This document shows positions 1 to 4,291 of a stretch of 5,352 nucleotides of DNA, piece by piece. Origin of the DNA: Candidatus Nitrosymbiomonas sp. (GTDB lineage Bacteria > Sysuimicrobiota > Sysuimicrobiia > Sysuimicrobiales > Humicultoraceae); contig DYHL01000181.1 in NCBI GenBank assembly GCA_020724185.1, positions 1 through 5,352 of the forward strand, in the 5' to 3' direction. The position numbers were made by a program, and so were the translations under genes. Position 1 is the first letter of the stretch. Each line of letters opens with the position of its first letter. Below the pieces are notes generated by a model. It had not been told where the DNA came from. It searched no databases and saw only the letters and a program-made list of their open reading frames with translations.

Positions 1-171
1 GACCGCCGCGTCCAGGAGACCTACGAGCGACTCGCGCGCCTCGAGGACATCGAGCAGCGCGCCCGCGCCCTCGAGACGCTGGTGCCGGCCGCGGCAGACC
101 TGCCCGCCGCTGTGGCCGCGGCGCGGCGCGGTGACGGCGCGGCCCAGGCGAGGCGCGGGGCGGGAGCATGA
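1..171 (+). CDS. C-terminal end of an unidentified protein (5' end outside the window)
   Basis: The frame is open from the first base to a TGA at 169-171, giving 56 residues of a gene that begins left of the window. Almost every third codon position is G or C, as expected for a real gene here. Residues 4-28 are charged with hydrophobic residues spaced 3 or 4 apart (V4, Y8, L11, L14, I17, A21, L24, V28), which suggests an amphipathic or coiled-coil helix. After it comes an Ala/Arg/Gly-rich tail that is probably disordered. I do not recognise a family; C-termini of MerR-like regulators can look like this, but that is only a resemblance. It converges on the truncated aminotransferase gene, whose recognisable part ends about 25 bases beyond this stop. 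The two frames overlap only where the aminotransferase frame has become nonsense, which favours this frame as the real one for 1-171. Confidence 0.5.
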   Translation, partial: DRRVQETYERLARLEDIEQRARALETLVPAAADLPAAVAAARRGDGAAQARRGAGA

Positions 172-440
172 CCGGCCCGTTTTGCGCGGCGGACCTCGCC
201 GAGTTCGCGGCGCGCGGCCTCGACCACCTTCGGGTGGCGGTGTCCCACTATGAAGACCGCGGGCCCGCAAGCGAAGTCCAGGTACTCGCGGCCGTAGGCG
301 TCGAGGATGATGGCCCCTTGGGCCTCGACCTCCAGTGTCTCCACGCCGAGGAACTTGTACCCCCGGACCCACGAGGGGTTCAGGTGATCGGAGTACTGTT
401 GCAGAACGCGCCGCACGCGCTCGTCCACCTCGCGACTCAT
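21..440 (-). pseudogene. Truncated class III aminotransferase, N-terminal part only
   Basis: The first 80 or so residues read as the start of a PLP-dependent class III aminotransferase of the ornithine/putrescine/aspartate-aminotransferase-like type. They contain the NPSWVRGYKFLG segment (21-32), ILDAYGREYLDF (45-56) and VGHRHPKVVEA (65-75), all typical of the N-terminal substrate-site region. Family members run to about 400-450 residues. Here the frame stops after 139, and from about residue 82 (near position 195) it is Ala/Arg/Ser-rich with no family resemblance. I read the other two minus-strand frames over 1-210 and neither resumes the family sequence, so a single frameshift does not explain it. 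The PLP-binding lysine is missing, so the product cannot be an active enzyme. The ATG (438-440) overlaps the Nudix stop as ATGA and has a good ribosome site (GGGGAGG, 7 nt upstream), so the start is intact and translationally coupled. A genomic deletion or an assembly join are both possible. Confidence 0.7.
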
Positions 441-919
441 CCTTCTGCCTCCCCAGCCGTGGCCGGGCATTCCAGGGCGTTCTGCGCCCGGCGAACTATC
501 TCGCGCGTCTCCTTGTACTTGATCCGCGCCAGCGCCTCGGTAAACGTTACCCACTCCGCGGCCACGAATCCTTCCTCGCGCTGGGGCCGGGTCTCCTCCC
601 CGCCGAGGAACTCCAGGAGAAAGTAGTGAACGGTCTTGTCGTAGAACGTGTCCTCGGTACGCCAGAAGAACGAGTACCGCTCTCGCCCTAGGTCGCTCAC
701 CACGCGCACGTTCGAGAGCCCTACCTCCTCGCGCACCTCGCGAAGCGCCACGGCCTCGGAGGTCTCCCCGGGCTCGATGGTGCCCTTGGGCAGCATCCAC
801 TTGCCGGCCTCGTGTTGAAGAATCAGGATCCGCACCTCGTCGCCGGTGCGATCAAACACCACGCCGCCGGCGCTCTGGGCACGCTTGATCGGTTTTCGTC
901 GCCTCGATGGTGCCGCCAT
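437..919 (-). CDS. Nudix hydrolase
   Basis: This 160-residue protein is a member of the Nudix superfamily, which hydrolyses nucleoside diphosphates linked to another group in the cytoplasm. The full Nudix box, G-x5-E-x7-R-E-U-x-E-E-x-G-U, is present at residues 46-68 (G46, E52, R60, E61, E64, E65, G67), so the metal-binding glutamates are intact. The segment before it, QHEAGKWMLPKG (35-46), and the late aromatic EEGFVAAEWV region (115-124) resemble MutT/Ap4A-hydrolase-like members; the exact substrate cannot be read from sequence. The N-terminal 15 residues are basic. The ATG at 917-919 is the only sensible start before the SAGGVVF strand, although its ribosome site is poor (GGGAG only one base away). 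It lies 93 nt after yqeY, beyond a hairpin, and its TGA overlaps the aminotransferase ATG. I see no separate promoter, so read-through from the rpsU promoter is likely. Confidence 0.9.
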   Translation of the reverse strand: MAAPSRRRKPIKRAQSAGGVVFDRTGDEVRILILQHEAGKWMLPKGTIEPGETSEAVALREVREEVGLSNVRVVSDLGRERYSFFWRTEDTFYDKTVHYFLLEFLGGEETRPQREEGFVAAEWVTFTEALARIKYKETREIVRRAQNALECPATAGEAEG

Positions 920-965
920 TCTCCCTAAACCGCCCTCAGTTCGTCTCGCCGGCCGCTAACACGAA

Positions 966-987
966 AGCCCGGGGAACGCCCCGGGCT
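966..987 (-). terminator. Hairpin after yqeY, probable intrinsic terminator
   Basis: A perfect 9-bp GC-rich inverted repeat (AGCCCGGGG / CCCCGGGCT) encloses a 4-nt loop. It begins 25 nt after the yqeY stop. Read on the minus strand it is followed by TTTCGTGTT, a weak T-rich tract; on the plus strand there is no T tract, so it acts, if at all, on the rpsU-yqeY transcript. The poor tail suggests partial termination, which would leave some read-through into the Nudix gene. Confidence 0.65.
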
Positions 988-1012
988 CACCCGCGCCTGC
1001 GCGGTCCGACGA

Positions 1013-1459
1013 CTAGCACCCCAACACCTCGCGCACGATGCGCTCAACCGCCCGACCCTCTGCGCGCCCGGCAACCCGGCGCATCACCTGGCCCATCACG
1101 CGGCCGAACTCCCCGCCGCCGGTTGCGCCTACCTCCGCGACTACCTCGGCCACAATCCGGCGGAGCTCGGCGTCGTCCAGCGGCGCCGGCAGGTAGCCCA
1201 GCAGGATGGCCATCTCCAACTGCTCCTTCGCCACAAGATCATCCCGCCCGCCCCGCGTGAAACCCTCGATCGCCTCGCGGCGGCGTCGGACTTCGCGCTG
1301 AATGACCTCGATGACCTCGGGCTCGGTAAGGGGGCGACGGCGTTCGATCTGGGCGTTCTTCATCGACGCCCGCGCCAGGCGGATCGTAGAAGTGCGCAAC
1401 GCGTCCCTGGCGCGCATTGCCGCCTTGAGGTCTTCCTCAAGGCGCTGCTCGATCGTCAC
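1013..1459 (-). CDS. yqeY: GatB/YqeY domain protein
   Basis: This 148-residue protein matches the YqeY family along its whole length. It has an N-terminal helical part (EQRLEEDLKAAMRARDALRTSTIRLA, residues 4-29, in parts), the acidic/basic middle with EVIQREVRRRREAIE (51-65), the YLPAPL turn (89-94) and a C-terminal GRVMGQVM...GRAEGR region (119-136). The family shares the C-terminal tRNA-binding fold of GatB, a subunit of the amidotransferase that makes Gln-tRNA and Asn-tRNA. The exact role of the free-standing form is not settled. I chose the GTG at 1457-1459, which has GGGAG six bases upstream and matches usual family N-termini. Another GTG at 1484-1486 would add nine atypical residues. 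It follows rpsU by 37 nt, a pairing common in Gram-positive bacteria, and is probably cotranscribed with it. Confidence 0.92.
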   Translation of the reverse strand: MTIEQRLEEDLKAAMRARDALRTSTIRLARASMKNAQIERRRPLTEPEVIEVIQREVRRRREAIEGFTRGGRDDLVAKEQLEMAILLGYLPAPLDDAELRRIVAEVVAEVGATGGGEFGRVMGQVMRRVAGRAEGRAVERIVREVLGC

Positions 1460-1496
1460 CTGCGTCTCCCGATGCCCTGAACCCACCCGGCCGGAA

Positions 1497-1673
1497 CTAG
1501 CGGCGCTTCCGCTTCGCGCTGCGGGCTATCTTCCGGCGCCGTTTCTGGGCCGGGGTCTCGAAGTGCTCGTGACGCTTGGCATCGGTGAGGATCCCGGATC
1601 GTTTCACCTGCCGCTTGAACCGCCGCAGCGCGGCGTCCAGACTCTCGTCCTTCCCCACGCGGATCTCCGCCAT
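1497..1673 (-). CDS. rpsU: 30S ribosomal protein S21
   Basis: The 58-residue product is a complete S21: MAEIRVGKDESLDAALRRF at the start, FKRQVKRSGIL (19-29), the RHEHFETP segment (34-41) and a strongly basic tail ending KRKRR. S21 sits on the small subunit near the 3' end of 16S rRNA and helps initiation. I chose the ATG at 1671-1673 because it gives the usual MAEIRV start and has the near-ideal ribosome site GAGGGGTGA seven bases upstream. A TTG at 1689-1691 would add six untypical residues and consume that site. It is the first gene behind the strong promoter at 1808-1837 and is followed after 37 nt by yqeY. A leader of about 128 nt precedes it and contains a long hairpin. Confidence 0.95.
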   Translation of the reverse strand: MAEIRVGKDESLDAALRRFKRQVKRSGILTDAKRHEHFETPAQKRRRKIARSAKRKRR

Positions 1674-1702
1674 CGCCCCATCACCCCTCAAACAGACAGG
1701 AA

Positions 1703-1736
1703 GCAGGCTCCTCCACCCTGCGCTTGAGGAACCTGC
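1703..1736 (-). promoter_or_regulatory. Hairpin in the rpsU leader
   Basis: In the transcript, GCAGGUUCCUC pairs with GAGGAGCCUGC through 11 positions (ten Watson-Crick pairs and one U-G) around a 12-nt loop. It ends 13 nt before the rpsU ribosome site. The 3' arm hides a purine-rich GGAGGAG stretch that would otherwise resemble a ribosome site. After the stem comes UUCCUGUCUGUUUG, a loose pyrimidine tract, so it could be an attenuator or a protein-binding leader element. The structure is read directly from the sequence; its function is inference. Confidence 0.4.
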
Positions 1737-1807
1737 CGTCCTAAACCGGTGCGGCCGCCACTTCCAACCGCCGCCTCAACCATCGTGGCAGGTCTTACGA
1801 CGAGCGT

Positions 1808-1837
1808 ATTATACATCAGCCCGAAATGGGGTGTCAA
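1808..1837 (-). promoter_or_regulatory. Consensus housekeeping promoter for rpsU-yqeY
   Basis: On the minus strand a perfect TTGACA (1837-1832) is followed after 18 bp by a perfect TATAAT (1813-1808). Initiation is expected near the G at 1801, which leaves a leader of about 128 nt before the rpsU ATG. Both hexamers match the sigma-70/sigma-A consensus at all six bases, a strong signal in such GC-rich DNA. Confidence 0.8.
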
Positions 1838-1846
1838 AAGTCCGGC

Positions 1847-1874
1847 TTGCGCGCCCCCGAACCCACGATAGACT
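1847..1874 (+). promoter_or_regulatory. Possible promoter for the thiolase gene
   Basis: TTGCGC (1847-1852) and TAGACT (1869-1874) are separated by 16 bp, placing the start near 1881, about 24 nt before the thiolase ATG. Each hexamer is only a partial match. The -35 boxes of this and the divergent rpsU promoter are 9 bp apart, so the two could influence each other. Confidence 0.3.
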
Positions 1875-1904
1875 GGGTGGGGGATCTTACCAGGAGGGTG
1901 CGAC

Positions 1905-3089
1905 ATGGTTGAAGTGGTGGTCCTGAGCGCTGTGCGAACTCCGATCGGGCGATTCATGGGAGGCCTGGCGACGATCCCGGCCACGCGGCTGGGCGGCCTG
2001 GTGCTGGCTGAGGCCGTGCGGCGCGCAGGAGTGCCGGCCGACGCGGTCAGCGAGGTTATCATGGGCAACGTGCTGAGCGCCGGCCTGGGCCAGGCCCCGG
2101 CGCGCCAGGCCGTGCTGGCGGCCGGGCTGCCGAACTCGGTTCCGGCAACAACGGTCAACAAGATGTGCGGATCCGGGATCAAGGCGGTTATGCTGGGCTG
2201 TCAGGCAATCCAGGCCGGGGACGCAGAGGTCGTCGTCGCCGGCGGGATGGAGAACATGAGCGCGGCTCCACACCTGGCCGAGCGGGTGCGCAACGGGTAC
2301 CGGCTCGGGGACGGCGTCCTGGTGGACGTTATCCTGCGCGACGGGCTGCACGATGCCTACGGCCACGGGCACATGGGCAACTGCGCCGAGATACTGGCCC
2401 GCACCCACGGAATCACGCGTGAAGAACAGGACGCGTTTGCGGCGGAGAGCTACCGCCGCGCGATTGCGGCAATGGACGCCGGGGAGTTCGGAGCGGAGAT
2501 CCTGCCTGTCCAGCCCGACGGCGGCGCTCCGGCTGTTGCCGAGGATGAAGAACCGCGCCGGGTGAACTATGCCAAGATCCCAACCCTGAAGCCCGCCTTC
2601 AAGGAAGATGGCACCGTGACCGCCGCCAACGCAAGCTCTATCAGCGACGGCGCCGCCGCGGTGGTGTTGGCCTCGTCTGAGGCCGCCCGCCGGATGGGCC
2701 GAACGCCGCTGGCCAGGATCGCCGGGCAGGCCGTGGCGGCAATGGCGCCGGAGTGGTTCACCATCGCGCCCGCCGAAGCCATCGGGCGCCTGCTCGCCAT
2801 GGCGGGGTGGACCACGCACAACGTGGACCTCTTCGAGATCAACGAGGCGTTCGCCGCGGTTGTGATCGGCGTGAGCCGCGAGTTGGGAATCGGTACCGAT
2901 CGGGTCAACGTCCGCGGCGGTGCCGTGGCAATGGGCCACCCCATTGGCGCCAGCGGCGCGCGGATTCTCACCACGCTCCTGCACGCGATGGCCGCCCGGG
3001 GGGAACGGCGGGGCGTGGCCGCGGCCTGCCTGGCCGGCGGCGAGGCAGTGGCGCTGGCAGTCGAAAGGGTTGCCGGGACGACTGATTGA
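1905..3089 (+). CDS. Thiolase, acetyl-CoA acetyltransferase type
   Basis: This complete 394-residue thiolase matches the usual family length. Such enzymes condense two acetyl-CoA to acetoacetyl-CoA, or cleave 3-ketoacyl-CoA in the reverse direction. The nucleophile C88 lies in NKMCGSGIKAV (85-95), followed by the GGMENMS loop (113-119). The C-terminal half has INEAFA (312-317, N313), the catalytic histidine H345 in GHPIGASG (344-351) and the second catalytic cysteine C375 in CLAGGEA. All four active-site residues are present. The CLAGG motif has Ala where most relatives have Gly, still within the range seen in the family. The ATG at 1905 has an excellent ribosome site (AGGAGGG, about 6 nt upstream). 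It stands alone between the divergent rpsU operon and an orphan promoter that overlaps its stop codon. Whether it serves synthesis (PHB, mevalonate) or beta-oxidation cannot be told without partner genes. Confidence 0.95.
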   Translation: MVEVVVLSAVRTPIGRFMGGLATIPATRLGGLVLAEAVRRAGVPADAVSEVIMGNVLSAGLGQAPARQAVLAAGLPNSVPATTVNKMCGSGIKAVMLGCQAIQAGDAEVVVAGGMENMSAAPHLAERVRNGYRLGDGVLVDVILRDGLHDAYGHGHMGNCAEILARTHGITREEQDAFAAESYRRAIAAMDAGEFGAEILPVQPDGGAPAVAEDEEPRRVNYAKIPTLKPAFKEDGTVTAANASSISDGAAAVVLASSEAARRMGRTPLARIAGQAVAAMAPEWFTIAPAEAIGRLLAMAGWTTHNVDLFEINEAFAAVVIGVSRELGIGTDRVNVRGGAVAMGHPIGASGARILTTLLHAMAARGERRGVAAACLAGGEAVALAVERVAGTTD

Positions 3090-3114
3090 CGGCTTAACAG
3101 GGCATGCATATAAT
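3086..3114 (+). promoter_or_regulatory. Strong orphan promoter
   Basis: TTGACG (3086-3091, five of six consensus bases) and TATAAT (3109-3114, perfect) are separated by the ideal 17 bp. The -35 box overlaps the thiolase TGA stop (3087-3089). Initiation is expected near 3121. No convincing plus-strand protein gene follows: the next plus-strand gene is groEL at 4292, which has its own promoter, and a minus-strand gene lies between. The promoter therefore most likely makes a short untranslated RNA. Confidence 0.7.
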
Positions 3115-3120
3115 GAACCC

Positions 3121-3298
3121 CCGCCTCGCACGAGGACGGTGCCGCACGGTCGGGTCGTACCAAGAACGCGCCGCACGACCTTGACCCAAGAGCGGTCTGC
3201 CTCTCTGAGGGCGGGGAGAACGGTGCGGCCGTGCCAGCCAGAGGAGATGGGGCAACACCCTGCTCACCTGGCGACGGCCGCGCCGCCTCTTCTAGAGG
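3121..3298 (+). ncRNA. Candidate structured non-coding RNA
   Basis: The stretch behind the orphan promoter can fold extensively. Domain I has GGUC-G-GGUCGU (3148-3158) paired with ACGACC-UU-GACC (3175-3186), enclosed by GCCGC/GCGGU (3141-3145 with 3192-3196) and GAGG/CCUC (3132-3135 with 3200-3203). Domain II has a 12-bp stem with one G-U pair (3221-3232 with 3274-3285) around an inner hairpin built from GCCAG/CUGGC, GAG/CUC and GGG/CCC. A last small hairpin, CCUCU-UCU-AGAGG (3286-3298), stops just before the end of the convergent DUF881 gene. The size and long GC-rich rods recall 6S RNA, but I see no diagnostic motif for 6S, SRP RNA, RNase P RNA, tmRNA or a known riboswitch. There is no good T tract, so the 3' end is a guess. 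The stems are visible; transcription and function are inferred. Confidence 0.4.
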
Positions 3299-3299
3299 G

Positions 3300-4040
3300 T
3301 CACTCGGCTGGTTTGGGCCGGGCGTGACGGAAGGGCTGAGCAGTGTCCCTGGCAGGAATCCGCAGGCGTTCCTGAACCTGAACCGTCACCTGGATCCCCA
3401 CGGAGCGCAGCCCCTCCACGAACCCACCGCGGATGGCCAGGGCTGCCTGCAGCGCGGCCGGATCGCCAATGGCCTCGATGCGGTACGGCGGGACGACGGC
3501 GGTGGATCCTACCTGCAAGGCGCCGCCGGCCAGCCGGATGCCGGTCGTGGCCAAGACTCGGACCCCGTTGATGGCCATGGCCTCGGCACCCGCGGACCAA
3601 AGCTCGTTGGCCACACCCGACAGATCCTGTGCCTCCACCGCAGACGGCAGGATACCGCCCGTGCCAGGGGCCCCGCCCCGTGCCACGACGCGAACCCCAG
3701 GACCCTCTACCGGGACCAGGCCCAGCACCAACCTGTAACGGGCCAGTTCCTTTGCCATGGCCTGTGAAAGGCCTCGGCCCTCGATGACCGCGGCCTCGTA
3801 GTCACGCGAACGCCTCCTCAGCTCATCCACCTCGGCCTCCAGCAGTCTTCGCGCATCCTCCTGTTGTCTGACGAGGACGGCCAGCTCCGGGAGGCGCCAG
3901 GAAGGCAGCGCTCCGGCCTGGCGGATGGGCTGACGGGTTCGCATCTGCGTCACGACCATGAAGCCGACGGCGACCAGGAACAGCGCCACGGCACTTTGCC
4001 ACCGATGAACGGCAAACGGGAGATGTATGCGGCGGAACAC
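3300..4040 (-). CDS. DUF881 family membrane-anchored protein
   Basis: This 246-residue protein has the standard DUF881 layout. A short basic N-terminus precedes a membrane segment (about 16-32, SAVALFLVAVGFMVV), followed by a linker and a charged coiled coil (about 52-102). The globular DUF881 domain (about 104-225) has the marks GPGVRVVARGG (113-123), NELWSAGAEAMAINGVR (145-161) and PPYRIEAIGDP (184-194). The C-terminal part should lie outside the membrane. Relatives (YlxW/YlxX) occur near division genes in Firmicutes and Actinobacteria, but their function is not established and no division genes are visible here. The start is a GTG (4038-4040). It has no proper ribosome site; instead an extended -10 element sits just in front of it, suggesting a leaderless mRNA. 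It diverges from groEL and converges on the candidate RNA. Confidence 0.9.
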   Translation of the reverse strand: MFRRIHLPFAVHRWQSAVALFLVAVGFMVVTQMRTRQPIRQAGALPSWRLPELAVLVRQQEDARRLLEAEVDELRRRSRDYEAAVIEGRGLSQAMAKELARYRLVLGLVPVEGPGVRVVARGGAPGTGGILPSAVEAQDLSGVANELWSAGAEAMAINGVRVLATTGIRLAGGALQVGSTAVVPPYRIEAIGDPAALQAALAIRGGFVEGLRSVGIQVTVQVQERLRIPARDTAQPFRHARPKPAE

Positions 4041-4046
4041 GACCCC

Positions 4047-4055
4047 AGTATAGCA
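4047..4055 (-). promoter_or_regulatory. Extended -10 promoter of the DUF881 gene
   Basis: On the minus strand the sequence reads TGCTATACT: an extended -10 (TGn) followed by a hexamer with five of six consensus bases. There is no recognisable -35, which is common for extended -10 promoters. The six bases GGGGTC separate it from the GTG codon, so initiation is predicted at or next to the first base of the start codon. Confidence 0.5.
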
Positions 4056-4078
4056 CCTGCCGGCACGGCTACCCCTGG

Positions 4079-4104
4079 CAGGAGGGCGCGTGTAGCGCCT
4101 CCTG
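4079..4104. repeat. Inverted repeat upstream of the DUF881 promoter
   Basis: CAGGAGGGCGC and GCGCCTCCTG form a 10-bp inverted repeat with one bulged G around a 5-bp centre (GTGTA). No T tract follows on either strand, so a terminator is unlikely. Its position just upstream of the DUF881 -10 and -35 region would suit a regulator-binding site; this is inference. The rest of the 250-bp gap between DUF881 and groEL (4105-4200) shows nothing I can assign. Confidence 0.4.
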
Positions 4105-4201
4105 AGATCGAAAAGCCGCGAAAGCTGGAGAAATCGAGACCTTCGCTGAGAGAATCAGAGCCAGTACCCCGAAACCACTCAGGACGGCCTGGACGCCGTT
4201 C

Positions 4202-4230
4202 TTGCGTTGCCGCTGCCGGTTCTGAACAAT
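4202..4230 (+). promoter_or_regulatory. Probable groEL promoter
   Basis: TTGCGT (4202-4207) and AACAAT (4225-4230) are separated by 17 bp. They match the consensus at three and four bases respectively. The predicted start near 4237 falls just before the CIRCE element, the usual arrangement for HrcA-controlled chaperone genes, which raises the credibility of otherwise modest boxes. Confidence 0.4.
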
Positions 4231-4240
4231 AGAGGATGGA

Positions 4241-4267
4241 TTGGCACTGTCCGGTGGAGAGTGCTAA
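4241..4267 (+). promoter_or_regulatory. CIRCE operator (HrcA binding site)
   Basis: TTGGCACTG, nine bases, then GAGTGCTAA. The consensus is TTAGCACTC-N9-GAGTGCTAA: the right arm is perfect, the spacer is exactly nine, and the left arm differs at two positions. It lies 24 nt before the groEL start codon. HrcA is the known repressor that binds CIRCE and releases it on heat shock, so groEL here is very likely HrcA-controlled. No hrcA gene is in the window. Confidence 0.92.
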
Positions 4268-4291
4268 CACACCGCTGTCAGGAGGATGGAG

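Noticed and set aside
375..381. Thiolase CLAGGEA motif (residue numbers 375-381 of the protein) as a defective active site.
   Set aside because: The catalytic cysteine is present and Ala is tolerated at that position in the family signature, so activity is expected.
441..800. The upstream extension of the aminotransferase frame to position 800.
   Set aside because: This part runs antiphase through the Nudix gene and is Arg/Gly-rich. The ATG at 438-440 has a ribosome site and begins the family-like sequence.
1807..1812. TATTAT on the plus strand as a -10 box for the thiolase gene.
   Set aside because: No -35 lies 16-18 bp upstream, and the same bases are better explained as the perfect TATAAT of the rpsU promoter on the other strand.
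1887..3176. A 429-codon minus-strand open frame covering the whole thiolase gene.
   Set aside because: It is the antisense shadow of a clear thiolase with all its catalytic residues. Its translation is low-complexity, rich in His/Arg/Gly, with no recognisable domain.
3181..3240. Resemblance of short stretches to SAM or cobalamin riboswitch motifs.
   Set aside because: Only a few bases match, the conserved cores are absent, and no plus-strand gene follows for such a switch to control.
3243..3327. Possible small plus-strand protein starting at the ATG in GAGGAGATGGGG (26 residues).
   Set aside because: The purine-rich stretch touches the ATG with no spacing, the peptide has no recognisable feature, and it runs into the end of the DUF881 gene.
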